Below, one piece after another: positions 21,991-29,686 of a stretch of 30,265 bases of DNA. Origin of the DNA: a virus. Both the position numbers and the translations under genes were made by a program. Each line of letters begins with the position of its first letter. Within the stretch, counting starts at the first letter, position 1. The stretch spans positions 1-30,265 of the IMG/VR virus record IMGVR_UViG_3300025770_000067. One strand, given 5' to 3'. The notes beneath the pieces are model-generated. The model did no database searches. It worked only from the letters and a program-made list of their open reading frames with translations, and had not been told where the DNA came from.

Positions 21991-22014
21991 AACCCCCTTT
22001 ATTGGGGGTTTTTT
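21991..22014 (+). terminator. Intrinsic terminator after the 21716 gene
   Basis: AACCCCC (21991-97) pairs with GGGGGTT (22004-10) around a TTTATT loop, followed by a T run. It is one of three near-identical G/C-rich terminators, each preceded by AACCCCAAAAC-like sequence. Confidence 0.9.
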
Positions 22015-22021
22015 AATTATA

Positions 22022-22061
22022 TTGCCACGATCATAATATATAGTTTATAATTAGGGTTCTT
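22022..22061 (+). promoter_or_regulatory. Promoter with -35 and -10
   Basis: TTGCCA (22022-27), an 18-bp spacer and TATAAT (22046-51), followed by TTAGGGTTCTT, give the best -35/-10 pair here. The leader ends in GGAGG. It drives the single gene at 22089. Confidence 0.7.
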
Positions 22062-22088
22062 AATTAATAACCTATGGAGGTTAAAAAA

Positions 22089-22484
22089 ATGCCAGTACAT
22101 CAAAAAATGATTGATAAAGATATAAACATAGCACTTAAAAAACATGGGGGCTTTTTTGCCTTTGGTAATGACCAATTTAAAAAAGCACATAACCCAAAAT
22201 TAAAATATATTTCTTTAGGTTCTGGTTTATATGCACCTAAAAAAACCTATAAAAACCTAATTATTGATATTGAAAAAGCAATACAAGGTGAAATAGAACT
22301 TGATTTAAGGGTTAACAGTATTAAAGACATTATATGGAGGGAATTAGCAAATTATGAATGTCAAATTGTGGGGAGTGTTTCCGATTGTGTTGACGCTTTA
22401 AAGGGGCATGGGATAACTAAAAAGCAAATTATGAACGAATACCCAGCCTATTTTGATTATTGCATAGAAAATAATTATTTTTAA
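22089..22484 (+). CDS. Hypothetical protein, single-gene unit (131 aa)
   Basis: The start is set at ATG 22089 (MPVHQKMIDK); the first ATG at 22074 lies inside the SD and would make the ribosome site overlap itself. The N-terminal part GGFFAFGNDQFKKA resembles a small phage protein family with FFAF-x3-QF. The C-terminal half is helical, ITKKQIMNEYPAYFDY. The gene has its own promoter and terminator, so it can be expressed independently. The function is unknown. Confidence 0.7.
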   Translation: MPVHQKMIDKDINIALKKHGGFFAFGNDQFKKAHNPKLKYISLGSGLYAPKKTYKNLIIDIEKAIQGEIELDLRVNSIKDIIWRELANYECQIVGSVSDCVDALKGHGITKKQIMNEYPAYFDYCIENNYF

Positions 22485-22507
22485 GGGTTCAATAAACCCC
22501 AAAACCT

Positions 22508-22532
22508 AAACCCCCTTAATTGGGGGTTTTTT
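22508..22532 (+). terminator. Intrinsic terminator
   Basis: AAACCCCC (22508-15), loop TTAATT, GGGGG (22522-26), followed by TTTTTT. The T run extends the stem. It ends the 22022 unit. Confidence 0.9.
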
Positions 22533-22533
22533 A

Positions 22534-22564
22534 TGGTATTATTTAGGTTCTTTAAATAAAGAGG
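22534..22564 (+). promoter_or_regulatory. Extended -10 promoter with leader hairpin
   Basis: TGGTATTAT (22534-42) is an extended -10, then TTAGGTTCTTT. Hairpin TCTTT (22549-53), AAAT, AAAGA (22558-62) overlaps GAGG (22561-64), so the SD is partly in the stem. It drives the gene at 22572. Confidence 0.65.
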
Positions 22565-22571
22565 TGTAAAA

Positions 22572-22781
22572 ATGGATAAAGAACAATTAGAAAATTTTAA
22601 GCAAATGAAAAAATTAATCAAAAATTGTCGTTATGTGTTGGGGTGGGTTCGTACTGGTGAGGGTGATGGGTGTTACTTAGAGATTAAAAAATGTAGTATA
22701 TTGCATAATATGAAAGAAACCCCCCATGAATTTGATATTAATCAATTTCAAATGATTAAGTCAGATTTATATATTAACTAA
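22572..22781 (+). CDS. Hypothetical protein, single-gene unit (69 aa)
   Basis: SD GAGGTG and ATG 22572. A basic N-terminus (NFKQMKKLIKNCRY), a central GWVRTGEGDGCYLEI and an acidic end with PHEFDINQFQMIK. Function is unknown. It has its own promoter and terminator. Confidence 0.65.
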   Translation: MDKEQLENFKQMKKLIKNCRYVLGWVRTGEGDGCYLEIKKCSILHNMKETPHEFDINQFQMIKSDLYIN

Positions 22782-22800
22782 TTAATACACCCTGAAACTA

Positions 22801-22826
22801 AGCCCCCTTAAATGGGGGTTTTTTTT
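22801..22826 (+). terminator. Intrinsic terminator
   Basis: CCCCC (22803-07), TTAAAT loop, GGGGG (22814-18), then TTTTTTTT. It ends the last early unit before the long non-coding region. Confidence 0.9.
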
Positions 22827-22899
22827 GTCCTGTTGAAAGTAGAACCCCCCAAAAGAAGAAACACCAAGTTTAGATATACGATCATTTTTTAAATTCGTT

Positions 22900-22958
22900 T
22901 AGTTTCTTCTGTTTGTTCAAGCTCTAAAACCCTAAAAAGTTATAGTTTCTTCTGTTTG
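22900..22958 (+). repeat. 16-bp direct repeat pair
   Basis: TAGTTTCTTCTGTTTG at 22900-22915 and 22943-22958, identical, 43 bp apart. A reverse-complement half copy, GAAGAAAC, lies at about 22855-22862. Confidence 0.85.
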
Positions 22959-23142
22959 AGTATCTTAAATGGTGATTAATGCCTTTAGACCTCCAAATTT
23001 GCCCTAAATCCAATTAAAAACCTAAACCCTAAACCAACACCAACAGATAAAAACATAAAGCCAAATAGATACAAAGAGTTAAACAACAGATAATAGTTAA
23101 ATACCACAAAGGAACTATAGAACCATAGACAAAGAATAAACC

Positions 23143-23194
23143 AATTCAGGGGATTAATTCAGGGGTTCAAGGTTGGACTAATTCAGGGGTTCAA
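23143..23194 (+). repeat. Iteron-like triple repeat
   Basis: AATTCAGGGG at 23143-23152, then TAATTCAGGGGTTCAA twice, at 23155-23170 and 23179-23194. The AATTC spacings are 13 and 24 bp, close to half and whole multiples of about one turn of DNA, as for initiator or terminase binding sites. Confidence 0.8.
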
Positions 23195-23338
23195 TAATGG
23201 GGTTAATATGGTCTATCCTAAACACATATACTTCTATTCTAAACCCTAAAATAATACCACTCTCATAATTTCACCATATATATACTAAAACCCCTATATC
23301 AAAGGGTTTAAAGGGCATATAAGCACTTCCAAAAACAG

Positions 23339-23459
23339 GATATTATGTTAAGTATGGGGTAGGGAGGCTCATCTCCATCGAAAGCTAATTGTGCACCCTC
23401 CCTAACACAAAAAACGAAGTTTCAAAAAACACTACCAATAATCCGATATTATGTTAAGT
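23339..23459 (+). repeat. 15-bp repeat pair upstream of the terminase promoter
   Basis: GATATTATGTTAAGT at 23339-23353 and 23445-23459. The second copy is only 8 nt upstream of the -10 box at 23467, so it may be an activator or operator site. Confidence 0.8.
23360..23404 (+). other. Inverted repeat with 29-nt loop
   Basis: TAGGGAGG (23360-67) and CCTCCCTA (23397-23404) are perfect inverted repeats around a 29-nt loop that contains alternative GGAG/CTCC pairing. No poly-T follows on the plus strand. It could be a protein-binding site or RNA structure. Confidence 0.7.
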
Positions 23460-23463
23460 TTTA

Positions 23464-23472
23464 TGGTATAAT
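23464..23472 (+). promoter_or_regulatory. Extended -10 promoter of the packaging/late operon
   Basis: TGGTATAAT at 23464-72 is a perfect extended -10 (TG-n-TATAAT). No -35 at 17 bp. The first gene starts at 23500 (GTG). It is probably the main late promoter; the repeat copy at 23445-23459 overlaps the expected activator zone. Confidence 0.65.
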
Positions 23473-23499
23473 ACTTACTATTATTTAAAAGGTTGTATT

Positions 23500-23883
23500 G
23501 TGAGCAAAAAACCCAATAATCCCGCTATGAAGAAGGGAATGGTTTCTCTAAATCCAGCAGGTCGACCAAAAGGTTCGGTTAATAAATTTACCGCCCTCGC
23601 AAGAGAGCTGATGTCGGATAAGAGTCCTGAAATAGTGGAAAAGGTGATTTCAAAGGCTTTAGAAGGCGATGTTCATTGCTTAAAGATGTGTTTGGACAGA
23701 ATACTACCTGTACACAAGGCTGTAGACCCTAATCGTGCTAAAAACGACTCACAGGTGATTATTAATGTATCAAGTATAGAATCAATTCAAAAACAGATTG
23801 GAGATACGCCAAAAGAGAAGTTGGTTAATCCTAAAGAGAGGAATGATGAGGAAACTATAGTAAATGTAGCTAGAAATGTCTGA
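23500..23883 (+). CDS. Terminase small subunit-like protein
   Basis: GTG start at 23500 with AAAGG 8 nt upstream. This 127-residue protein has the N-terminal motif NPAGRPKGS (residues 18-26), seen in proteins next to terL (DUF5681-type small subunits), then helical segments with LMSDKSPEIVEKVISKAL and CLKMCLDRIL. It should bind phage DNA and recruit the large subunit. It overlaps terL by 8 nt. The motif is recognised, but the family is not confirmed by search. Confidence 0.7.
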   Translation: MSKKPNNPAMKKGMVSLNPAGRPKGSVNKFTALARELMSDKSPEIVEKVISKALEGDVHCLKMCLDRILPVHKAVDPNRAKNDSQVIINVSSIESIQKQIGDTPKEKLVNPKERNDEETIVNVARNV

Positions 23884-25126
23884 ATTAAACATTGATCTAC
23901 ACCCAGCACAGTTAGAGATATTCAATTCTGATAAGAGATTTAAGATAGTTGCTGCTGGTAGACGATTTGGAAAGTCTTATTTGTCTGCCTGGTTATTGTT
24001 GATTAATGCTATACAAGCTGAAAGTAAAGATGTATTCTATATTGCTCCTACCTTTCAACAAGCGAAAGATATTATGTGGGGTATGCTGAAGGAATTAGGT
24101 CGAGATTTAATTTCTGCTGCCCATGAGAATACTGCTGTATTGACATTGATAAATGGTCGTAAGATATACCTCAAGGGATCTGACCGACCTGAAACTCTGA
24201 GAGGCGTAGGACTTGCTTATGTCGTGCTCGATGAATATGCTTCTATGAAGCCTGTTGTATGGGAACAGATTATTCGCCCTACTCTTGCTGATGTTCGTGG
24301 TGGTGCTTTGTTTATAGGAACACCTTCTGGAAAGAATCATTTCTTTGATTTATACCAGGATGCCTTTGAAGATGATGATTGGGATGCTTTTCAATATACT
24401 TCTGTTGATAATCCCTTTTTACCTGCTGATGAAGTAGAGGCTGCGAAGAAAACAATGTCCTCTATGTCATTTAGGCAAGAATTTGAGGCTTCGTTTGAAA
24501 CATTCTCTGGTGGAATCTTTAAAGAGGAATGGTTTAAGGTTGATGAAGAACCAGAAGAAGGGAGTTATGTAATTGCTATTGATCCTGCTGGTTTTGAGGA
24601 AATAGAGAAAGAACGGAATTTAAAACGATCACGATTAGACGAAACTGCTATTGCGATTGTTAAAATAGATAGAGATAAGTGGTGGGTGAAGGATATACTC
24701 CACGGCAGATGGAATATTAAAGCAACTGCTAAAAAAATTCTTCAAAGTGCAATAAAAGTAGAGTCTGCTACAGTTGGAATTGAAACAGGTTCTCTAAAAA
24801 ACGCAATTCTTCCTTATTTGGAAGATGAAATGAGAACAGAGGGTAGATGGGTAACTATTGTAGAGTTACGACATGGTGGCAAGAAGAAAACTGAAAGAAT
24901 TACATGGTCGTTACAAGGAAGAATGGAACATGGGCAGATAACCTTCAACCCAGATAGGGATTGGAGGGATTTCAAATCACAACTGCTGGATTTTCCTAAC
25001 CACTTGGCACACGATGATCTTTTAGATGCTCTTAGTTATATTGACCAAGTAAGTGTGGCTGATTTCGCCCACTCAATCGAATTAGATGATGAATGGAGTC
25101 CAATAGACAATGTTGCTGGATATTAA
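23876..25126 (+). CDS. terL: Terminase large subunit
   Basis: A 416-residue protein. ATPase: Walker A AAGRRFGKS (26-34), Walker B VVLDEY (116-121), coupling GTPSG (148-152). Nuclease: D236 in AIDPAG, E303 in GIETG, and D380/D381 with D384 in HDDLLDALSYI. All catalytic elements are present, so an active packaging motor and nuclease is expected. It cuts concatemers and drives DNA into proheads. It is of normal size for a compact terminase and overlaps terS by 8 nt. Confidence 0.95.
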   Translation: MSELNIDLHPAQLEIFNSDKRFKIVAAGRRFGKSYLSAWLLLINAIQAESKDVFYIAPTFQQAKDIMWGMLKELGRDLISAAHENTAVLTLINGRKIYLKGSDRPETLRGVGLAYVVLDEYASMKPVVWEQIIRPTLADVRGGALFIGTPSGKNHFFDLYQDAFEDDDWDAFQYTSVDNPFLPADEVEAAKKTMSSMSFRQEFEASFETFSGGIFKEEWFKVDEEPEEGSYVIAIDPAGFEEIEKERNLKRSRLDETAIAIVKIDRDKWWVKDILHGRWNIKATAKKILQSAIKVESATVGIETGSLKNAILPYLEDEMRTEGRWVTIVELRHGGKKKTERITWSLQGRMEHGQITFNPDRDWRDFKSQLLDFPNHLAHDDLLDALSYIDQVSVADFAHSIELDDEWSPIDNVAGY

Positions 25127-25352
25127 ACAGTTTAATGATCTAACAGAAGAAGAATTTAATAAATTAGTTGAATTTAGTAATAATCAAGATAATTTACAGG
25201 AACGCTATATCGTTGCCTGTCAGATTATATCGAATTTAACAGATGAAATAGATCCAGATTTCGGGGATGATGAATCGGTAGATTTAACGATTTGTAAGTT
25301 ATTAATGGATGGATTAATTGAGGTTGAACCAATAAGTAGGATATTACACTAA
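25110..25352 (+). CDS. Small acidic helical protein between terL and portal (80 aa)
   Basis: ATG 25110 overlaps the terL end by 17 nt; the ORF ends 2 nt before the portal start. The product is acidic (FGDDESVDLTICKLLMDGL), helical, with LVEFSNNQDNLQERYIV. No family was identified. Coupling and conserved position suggest a packaging or capsid accessory. There is no strong SD. Confidence 0.6.
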   Translation: MLLDIKQFNDLTEEEFNKLVEFSNNQDNLQERYIVACQIISNLTDEIDPDFGDDESVDLTICKLLMDGLIEVEPISRILH

Positions 25353-25354
25353 AT

Positions 25355-27310
25355 ATGAATACAGAAAATAAGTATCAAGCATTAGCAAGTTGGTTGAATT
25401 ACAGACTTGAAGGCTGGAGAACCCATAGAAACATCAATTATATTCCCATGTGGGATGAATATTACAGATTATGGCGTGGTATTTGGTCTGCTGAAGATAA
25501 AACTAGGCAATCTGAACGCTCTAGGCTTATTGCTCCAGCTTTACAACAAGCAGTAGAGTCCTCTGTAGCTGAACTAGAAGAAGCAACATTTGGGCGAGGC
25601 AAGTGGTTCGACATCAAAGATGATATGCTTGATGAAGATCCAAGCGATGTTGAGTATGTACGCAATCTCCTACAAGAAGATTTGGAAAAAACTGGTGTAA
25701 AAGACGCTATTTGTGAGGTTTTCCTCAATGGTGCTATCTATGGAACAGGTGTTGGAAAGATTGTAGTCAAACAAACCATTGAAAGAGCACCCTCTGAAGA
25801 ACAAATTGAAGGAACAATGGCTACTACACGCACAATAGTCGAATATCCATCCATAGATGTTCATGTTGAGCCGATTTCACCTAAAGAATTTCTTATTGAT
25901 CCATCTGCGAACTCAATTAATGATGCTCTTGGGGTTGCTCACGAAGTAATTAAGCCTAGATACCATGTAGTTGAGGGTATTCGCTCTGGAATTTACAGAG
26001 ATGTACCTCTTGATGGTGATTATGACACAGTTAAATTTGGATATGATCCAGAAACCAAACAAGCAGACGAATCTGACTCCGTAAAGATTTGTGAATATTG
26101 GGGAAAAGTTCCTAAACGCTTTCTTAAAGCAAATGCTGACAAAGATGACTTTGAATACAGTAAAAAAGACAAAGATGAATTAGTAGAGGCTGTTGTTACA
26201 ATGTGTAATGACGAACATATCCTTAGAGTAGAGGAAAACGCCTTTATGATGGTTGATAGACCCTTTATTTCCTACCAACACGACATTGTACCCAATAAAT
26301 TTTGGGGTAGAGGTGTGTGTGAGAAGGGATATAATCCTCAAAAGGCACTAGATGCTGAAATGAGGGCAAGAATTGACTCTCTGGCTTTAACAACTACACC
26401 TATGATGGCAGCAGATGCCACTAGATTGCCAAGAGGAGTAAAGTTCGAGGTGCGAGCTGGTAAAACTGTCCTGACCAATGGTTCTCCAAGAGAGGCTATC
26501 ATGCCTTTAGACATGGGTACAACAGATCCCAATACATTCAATCAGGTCGCATCTCTCCAAAACATGATTCAGATGGGTACAGGTAGTGCTGACCAGGCTC
26601 AAGCTGGAAGTGAAACAGCTAGTGGTATGTCAATGTTACAAAGTGCAGCAATTAAACGACAAAAGCGTACTTTAATGAATTTTCAAAACACTTTCCTTAT
26701 TCCTTTAATTAATAAAGCTATGTGGAGGAAGATACAGTTCGATGTTGAACGCTATCCTGTGAGTGATTACAAGTTTGTGCCTTATTCGACTATGGGAATT
26801 ATGGCAAAAGAGTTAGAAATGACACAGATGGTGCAGATGCTACAAACCATACCTCAAGATTCACCTGCTTTCAATGTTATTTTGTTGGCAGTATTCCAAA
26901 ATTCAAGTATGCACAACAGAGATCAGATTGTTAATGCTCTTATGCAAGGCAATGAGCCTGACGAACAACAACAACAAATGGAACAGATGTCTGTTGAACT
27001 ACAACTTCAATTAGTACAAGCCGAAATTCAGAAAACATTGGCAGAAGCAGAAGAAGAGAAGGCTAAAGCTGTTAAATGGACTGCTGAAGCACAAGCAGAA
27101 GCTCCAAGTGAAATTAATATCCAGGAGAAGATACTTAAACTTCAAAAAGATCAAATTAGTTTAGAGAAGATTGCAGCCGACATTGAAAACAAACGATCTG
27201 AAACTGCTAGAAACATTCCAGAAGTAGAACATCTGAAGTCAGAAACAATTTTAAACTTAGCGAAAGCCAGAGAAGCTGGAACTAAGTCAGTAATAAATAC
27301 AATACAGTAA
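25355..27310 (+). CDS. Portal protein
   Basis: This 651-residue protein begins with a helical wing (YQALASWLNYRLEGWRTHRN). It continues with EVFLNGAIYGTGVGKIVV in the clip/stem region, FWGRGVCEKGYNPQKAL and a late TMIIS-free helical crown made of Q/E/A-rich heptads (about 540-640; QLQLVQAEIQKTLAEAEEEK). The pattern matches portals of short-tailed phages with a long coiled-coil crown or barrel. It is immediately downstream of terL. It forms the dodecameric DNA channel at the capsid vertex. Confidence 0.85.
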   Translation: MNTENKYQALASWLNYRLEGWRTHRNINYIPMWDEYYRLWRGIWSAEDKTRQSERSRLIAPALQQAVESSVAELEEATFGRGKWFDIKDDMLDEDPSDVEYVRNLLQEDLEKTGVKDAICEVFLNGAIYGTGVGKIVVKQTIERAPSEEQIEGTMATTRTIVEYPSIDVHVEPISPKEFLIDPSANSINDALGVAHEVIKPRYHVVEGIRSGIYRDVPLDGDYDTVKFGYDPETKQADESDSVKICEYWGKVPKRFLKANADKDDFEYSKKDKDELVEAVVTMCNDEHILRVEENAFMMVDRPFISYQHDIVPNKFWGRGVCEKGYNPQKALDAEMRARIDSLALTTTPMMAADATRLPRGVKFEVRAGKTVLTNGSPREAIMPLDMGTTDPNTFNQVASLQNMIQMGTGSADQAQAGSETASGMSMLQSAAIKRQKRTLMNFQNTFLIPLINKAMWRKIQFDVERYPVSDYKFVPYSTMGIMAKELEMTQMVQMLQTIPQDSPAFNVILLAVFQNSSMHNRDQIVNALMQGNEPDEQQQQMEQMSVELQLQLVQAEIQKTLAEAEEEKAKAVKWTAEAQAEAPSEINIQEKILKLQKDQISLEKIAADIENKRSETARNIPEVEHLKSETILNLAKAREAGTKSVINTIQ

Positions 27311-27313
27311 ATT

Positions 27314-27556
27314 ATGCCAAAAACCGATGCACAGTTCCTAGAAGATAGGATTTCCATGACAGGAACAGATGGTTGGTTAGATTTATTGGAAGATATAAAG
27401 AATTTACAGAGTAGTATTGCTAATGTAGAGAATATTAATTCTGAAAAAGACCTTTGGGAAATCAAAGGTCAGTTGCGAGTGATAAACTTTATTTTAAGTT
27501 TAGAAAATGCAACACACCTAGCGTTGGAAGAACTCCAAGACGGAAATTCAACATAA
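27314..27556 (+). CDS. Small conserved head-module protein (80 aa)
   Basis: Starts 3 nt after the portal stop. It begins MPKTDAQFLEDRISMTGTDGW, followed by a coiled-coil-like helix with a mid segment EIKGQLRVINFILSLE. I recall a family of this pattern between portal and scaffold in marine podoviruses. Function is unknown; a portal-assembly or capsid-minor role is likely by position. Confidence 0.65.
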   Translation: MPKTDAQFLEDRISMTGTDGWLDLLEDIKNLQSSIANVENINSEKDLWEIKGQLRVINFILSLENATHLALEELQDGNST

Positions 27557-27591
27557 TATAACTTCATAACCCCAAGTGGGCGGAGAACACA

Positions 27592-28416
27592 ATGAGTGAA
27601 AGTATAGTAGTAGACGAAGCACCCTTACAAGGTGAGCCAATAACAGAAACACAGGAAGAACAAGTAACACAAGAGGCACAGACGGAGGAAACCTCACAAT
27701 CTGAACCTGAGATTCCTGAAAAGTATGCTGGTAAATCCATGCAAGATGTTATTAAGATGCAGCAAGAAGCTGAAAGTTTGATGAGTAAACAAGCTGATGA
27801 ACTAGGGAAGTCTAGGGCATCAGTAAGAGAGAAAGACCAATTACTTACAGCCTTACTTGAGGCACAAAATAAAGCAACTGATACTACTCCACCAGAAGAA
27901 ACTGTTACACAGGAGGATAACTTCTTTACTGATCCAGTTAGTGCTGTGAATCAAGCAATAGAAAACCACCCAGATGTAATAAAGGCAAGGGAAGAAAGAA
28001 TGGGAAATGTGCAGAAGCATAATTTGGAGTCTTTAGAAAAGGCTTATCCAAATTGGCAAGAAACCGTTAAAGATTCTTCTTTTCAAAAATTTATTGGTGA
28101 TAGTGAAACAAGAACTGAAATGTTTCGTAAGGCAGATGCTGAATATAGATCAGATTTGGCTATTGAACTTTTTGATTGGTACTCACAAACAAGAATGTCG
28201 AGTGCAACGCAAGAAGCAGTAGCTGAAGAAAAGTCTAAAGTAGAAAAAGCGATGAAACAAACAAGTTCTGAAAGCAGGTCATCAGGAGATTCTGTAGGTG
28301 GGAAGAAGGTTTACCGTAGAGCTGATTTAATCAATCTACAGGTAACAGATCCTAACCGATATGCCTCATTAGCTGATGAAATTCAGTCAGCGTATGCGGA
28401 GGGTAGGGTTAAATAA
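27592..28416 (+). CDS. Capsid scaffolding protein
   Basis: A 274-residue, Glu/Gln-rich, helical protein with a disordered acidic N-terminus, a coiled-coil centre (AESLMSKQADELGKSR) and a basic C-terminal helix-turn (KKVYRRADLINLQVTD) of the type that binds coat protein. It lies between portal and major capsid genes, as scaffolds usually do. It should guide prohead assembly and be removed before packaging. No protease motif was seen. Confidence 0.8.
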   Translation: MSESIVVDEAPLQGEPITETQEEQVTQEAQTEETSQSEPEIPEKYAGKSMQDVIKMQQEAESLMSKQADELGKSRASVREKDQLLTALLEAQNKATDTTPPEETVTQEDNFFTDPVSAVNQAIENHPDVIKAREERMGNVQKHNLESLEKAYPNWQETVKDSSFQKFIGDSETRTEMFRKADAEYRSDLAIELFDWYSQTRMSSATQEAVAEEKSKVEKAMKQTSSESRSSGDSVGGKKVYRRADLINLQVTDPNRYASLADEIQSAYAEGRVK

Positions 28417-28439
28417 TAATACTATAAAGGAGAAGTAAA

Positions 28440-29372
28440 ATGGCTTTAGGTTCAAACCAAGTAACGACTTCCGTAGCTAATAACTTCATCCCCGAGTTGT
28501 GGAGTGATGAAGTTATAGGTGCGTATAAGTCAAATCTAGTGGTAGCTAATTTAGTTAATAAACTATCACATAAAGGGAAAAAAGGGGATACTATATATAT
28601 CCCTGTACCAGCAAGAGGTGCAGCAAGTGCAAAAGCAGCAAACACACAAGTAACATTGAGTGCTGCTACTAACACGGCTGTCACAGTATCAATCAATAAG
28701 CATTATGAATACTCTAAGCTAATTGAGGATATTGCAGAGGTACAAGCACTAGCAAGTATGCGTAAGTTTTATACTGACGATGCTGGTTATGCTTTAGCAA
28801 AACAAGTAGATACTGACCTAGTTACATTATGGGAAGGTTTTCAAGCTGGAACAGTAGGTGGTTCTACTACAGCAGCTTGGGAGAAGGCATACATCGGTTC
28901 AACTGGTGCATCTTTCTATACAGGTAACTCATCTAACGCAGCAGACATTACGGATGCTGGAATCAGAGCATTGATTCTTAAACTAGATGATGCGGATGTT
29001 CCTATGGACAATCGTGCAATGGTTGTACCACCAATTGCAGCAAATGATATGCTTGGAATCAACAGATTCACAGAGCAACAGTATATTGGTTCTGGCGATG
29101 CTATTAAAACTGGCAAGATTGGTATGATTTATGGTTGTGATGTTTACATCTCATCTAACTGTCCTACTACTACTACAGCATCTACTGCAACTGACAGAGT
29201 TGGTTGCTTATTCCACAAGGATGCTTTATGCCTTGCGGAACAGGTTGGTGTTCGTAGTCAAACACAGTACAAGCAAGAGTATTTAGGTGATTTGTTCACT
29301 TCAGATACTATTTACGGAGTTGCAGAACTACGTGATGATGCTGGTGTTGCGTTTGTAGTTCCAGGAACTTAA
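28440..29372 (+). CDS. Major capsid protein
   Basis: This 310-residue protein starts after AAGGAGAAG. The N-terminus MALGSNQVTTSVANNFIPE leads to VGA-free helices with ELWSDEVIGAYKSN, then YIPVPARGAASAKAANTQV and a long helix LVTLWEGFQAG. The layout (N-arm, extended loop, spine helix, beta-rich A-domain, C-terminal FVVPGT) fits HK97-fold coat proteins of the size used by T7- and marine-podovirus-like phages. It follows the scaffold gene. It is the most abundant virion protein. Confidence 0.85.
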   Translation: MALGSNQVTTSVANNFIPELWSDEVIGAYKSNLVVANLVNKLSHKGKKGDTIYIPVPARGAASAKAANTQVTLSAATNTAVTVSINKHYEYSKLIEDIAEVQALASMRKFYTDDAGYALAKQVDTDLVTLWEGFQAGTVGGSTTAAWEKAYIGSTGASFYTGNSSNAADITDAGIRALILKLDDADVPMDNRAMVVPPIAANDMLGINRFTEQQYIGSGDAIKTGKIGMIYGCDVYISSNCPTTTTASTATDRVGCLFHKDALCLAEQVGVRSQTQYKQEYLGDLFTSDTIYGVAELRDDAGVAFVVPGT

Positions 29373-29391
29373 TAGTTAGTTAGTTAAGTTG

Positions 29392-29417
29392 TAACCCCTT
29401 CTAATCTGAGGGGGTTA
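29392..29417 (+). terminator. Hairpin after the capsid gene
   Basis: TAACCCC (29392-98) pairs with GGGGTTA (29411-17), a perfect 7-bp stem with a 12-nt loop. Only a short T-rich tail (TTCTG) follows, so it is a weak terminator or an mRNA stabiliser just downstream of the capsid gene. Confidence 0.6.
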
Positions 29418-29440
29418 TTCTGAATTAATTAGGAGTAATC

Positions 29441-29686
29441 ATGCCTTTTTATGATTATGAATGTAAACATGGTCATGTCTTTGAAGAGATGTGTTCTATG
29501 TCAGATAGAAATCGAAAGAAAGAATGTCCAGAATGTGGCTCAATGGGTGATGTAATATTGTCAATCAATCAAAATCGCCCTCACTTTGGAAATCAAGATA
29601 CTCTTTGGAATATGAGAGAACGCAAACGCATAAGCGAAACTGATAAGCACGGCAAATATAAGGATAAATTTAGTGGACATATTTAA
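29441..29686 (+). CDS. FmdB-like zinc-ribbon protein (81 aa)
   Basis: MPFYDYECKHGHVFEEM opens with C8 and two His (H10, H12) of a zinc ribbon, and the second pair is C29-x2-C32 (KECPECGS). This matches the FmdB/CxxC-CxxC regulatory family except that His replaces one Cys of the first pair. A basic C-terminus (MRERKRISETDKHGKYK) follows. The role in a phage is unknown; it overlaps the next gene by 14 nt. Confidence 0.7.
   Translation: MPFYDYECKHGHVFEEMCSMSDRNRKKECPECGSMGDVILSINQNRPHFGNQDTLWNMRERKRISETDKHGKYKDKFSGHI

Larger units (their letters stand above)
22827..23463 (+). other. Long non-coding region with repeats, possible origin or packaging site
   Basis: About 640 bp without a convincing ORF on either strand. 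It carries a 16-bp direct repeat TAGTTTCTTCTGTTTG (22900 and 22943), a triple of AATTCAGGGG units (23143, 23156, 23180), scattered CCTAAA-like motifs, a 15-bp repeat GATATTATGTTAAGT (23339 and 23445) and an 8-bp inverted repeat (23360-23404). It is A/C-rich on the plus strand and sits just upstream of the terminase genes. Origin, pac/cos or transcription-control functions are all possible; the sequence alone does not choose. Confidence 0.6.

Noticed and set aside
22920-23260. CRISPR array or telomere-like array of CCCTAAA motifs
   Set aside because: The motifs are scattered and imperfect, with no regular spacing or repeat length, so they reflect A/C-rich composition.
23360-23404. Known riboswitch (preQ1, SAM-II or glutamine type)
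   Set aside because: The loop contains AAAGCTAA, as in some SAM-II sequences, but the remaining conserved positions and the pseudoknot arms were not found, and the region lies upstream of the only promoter.
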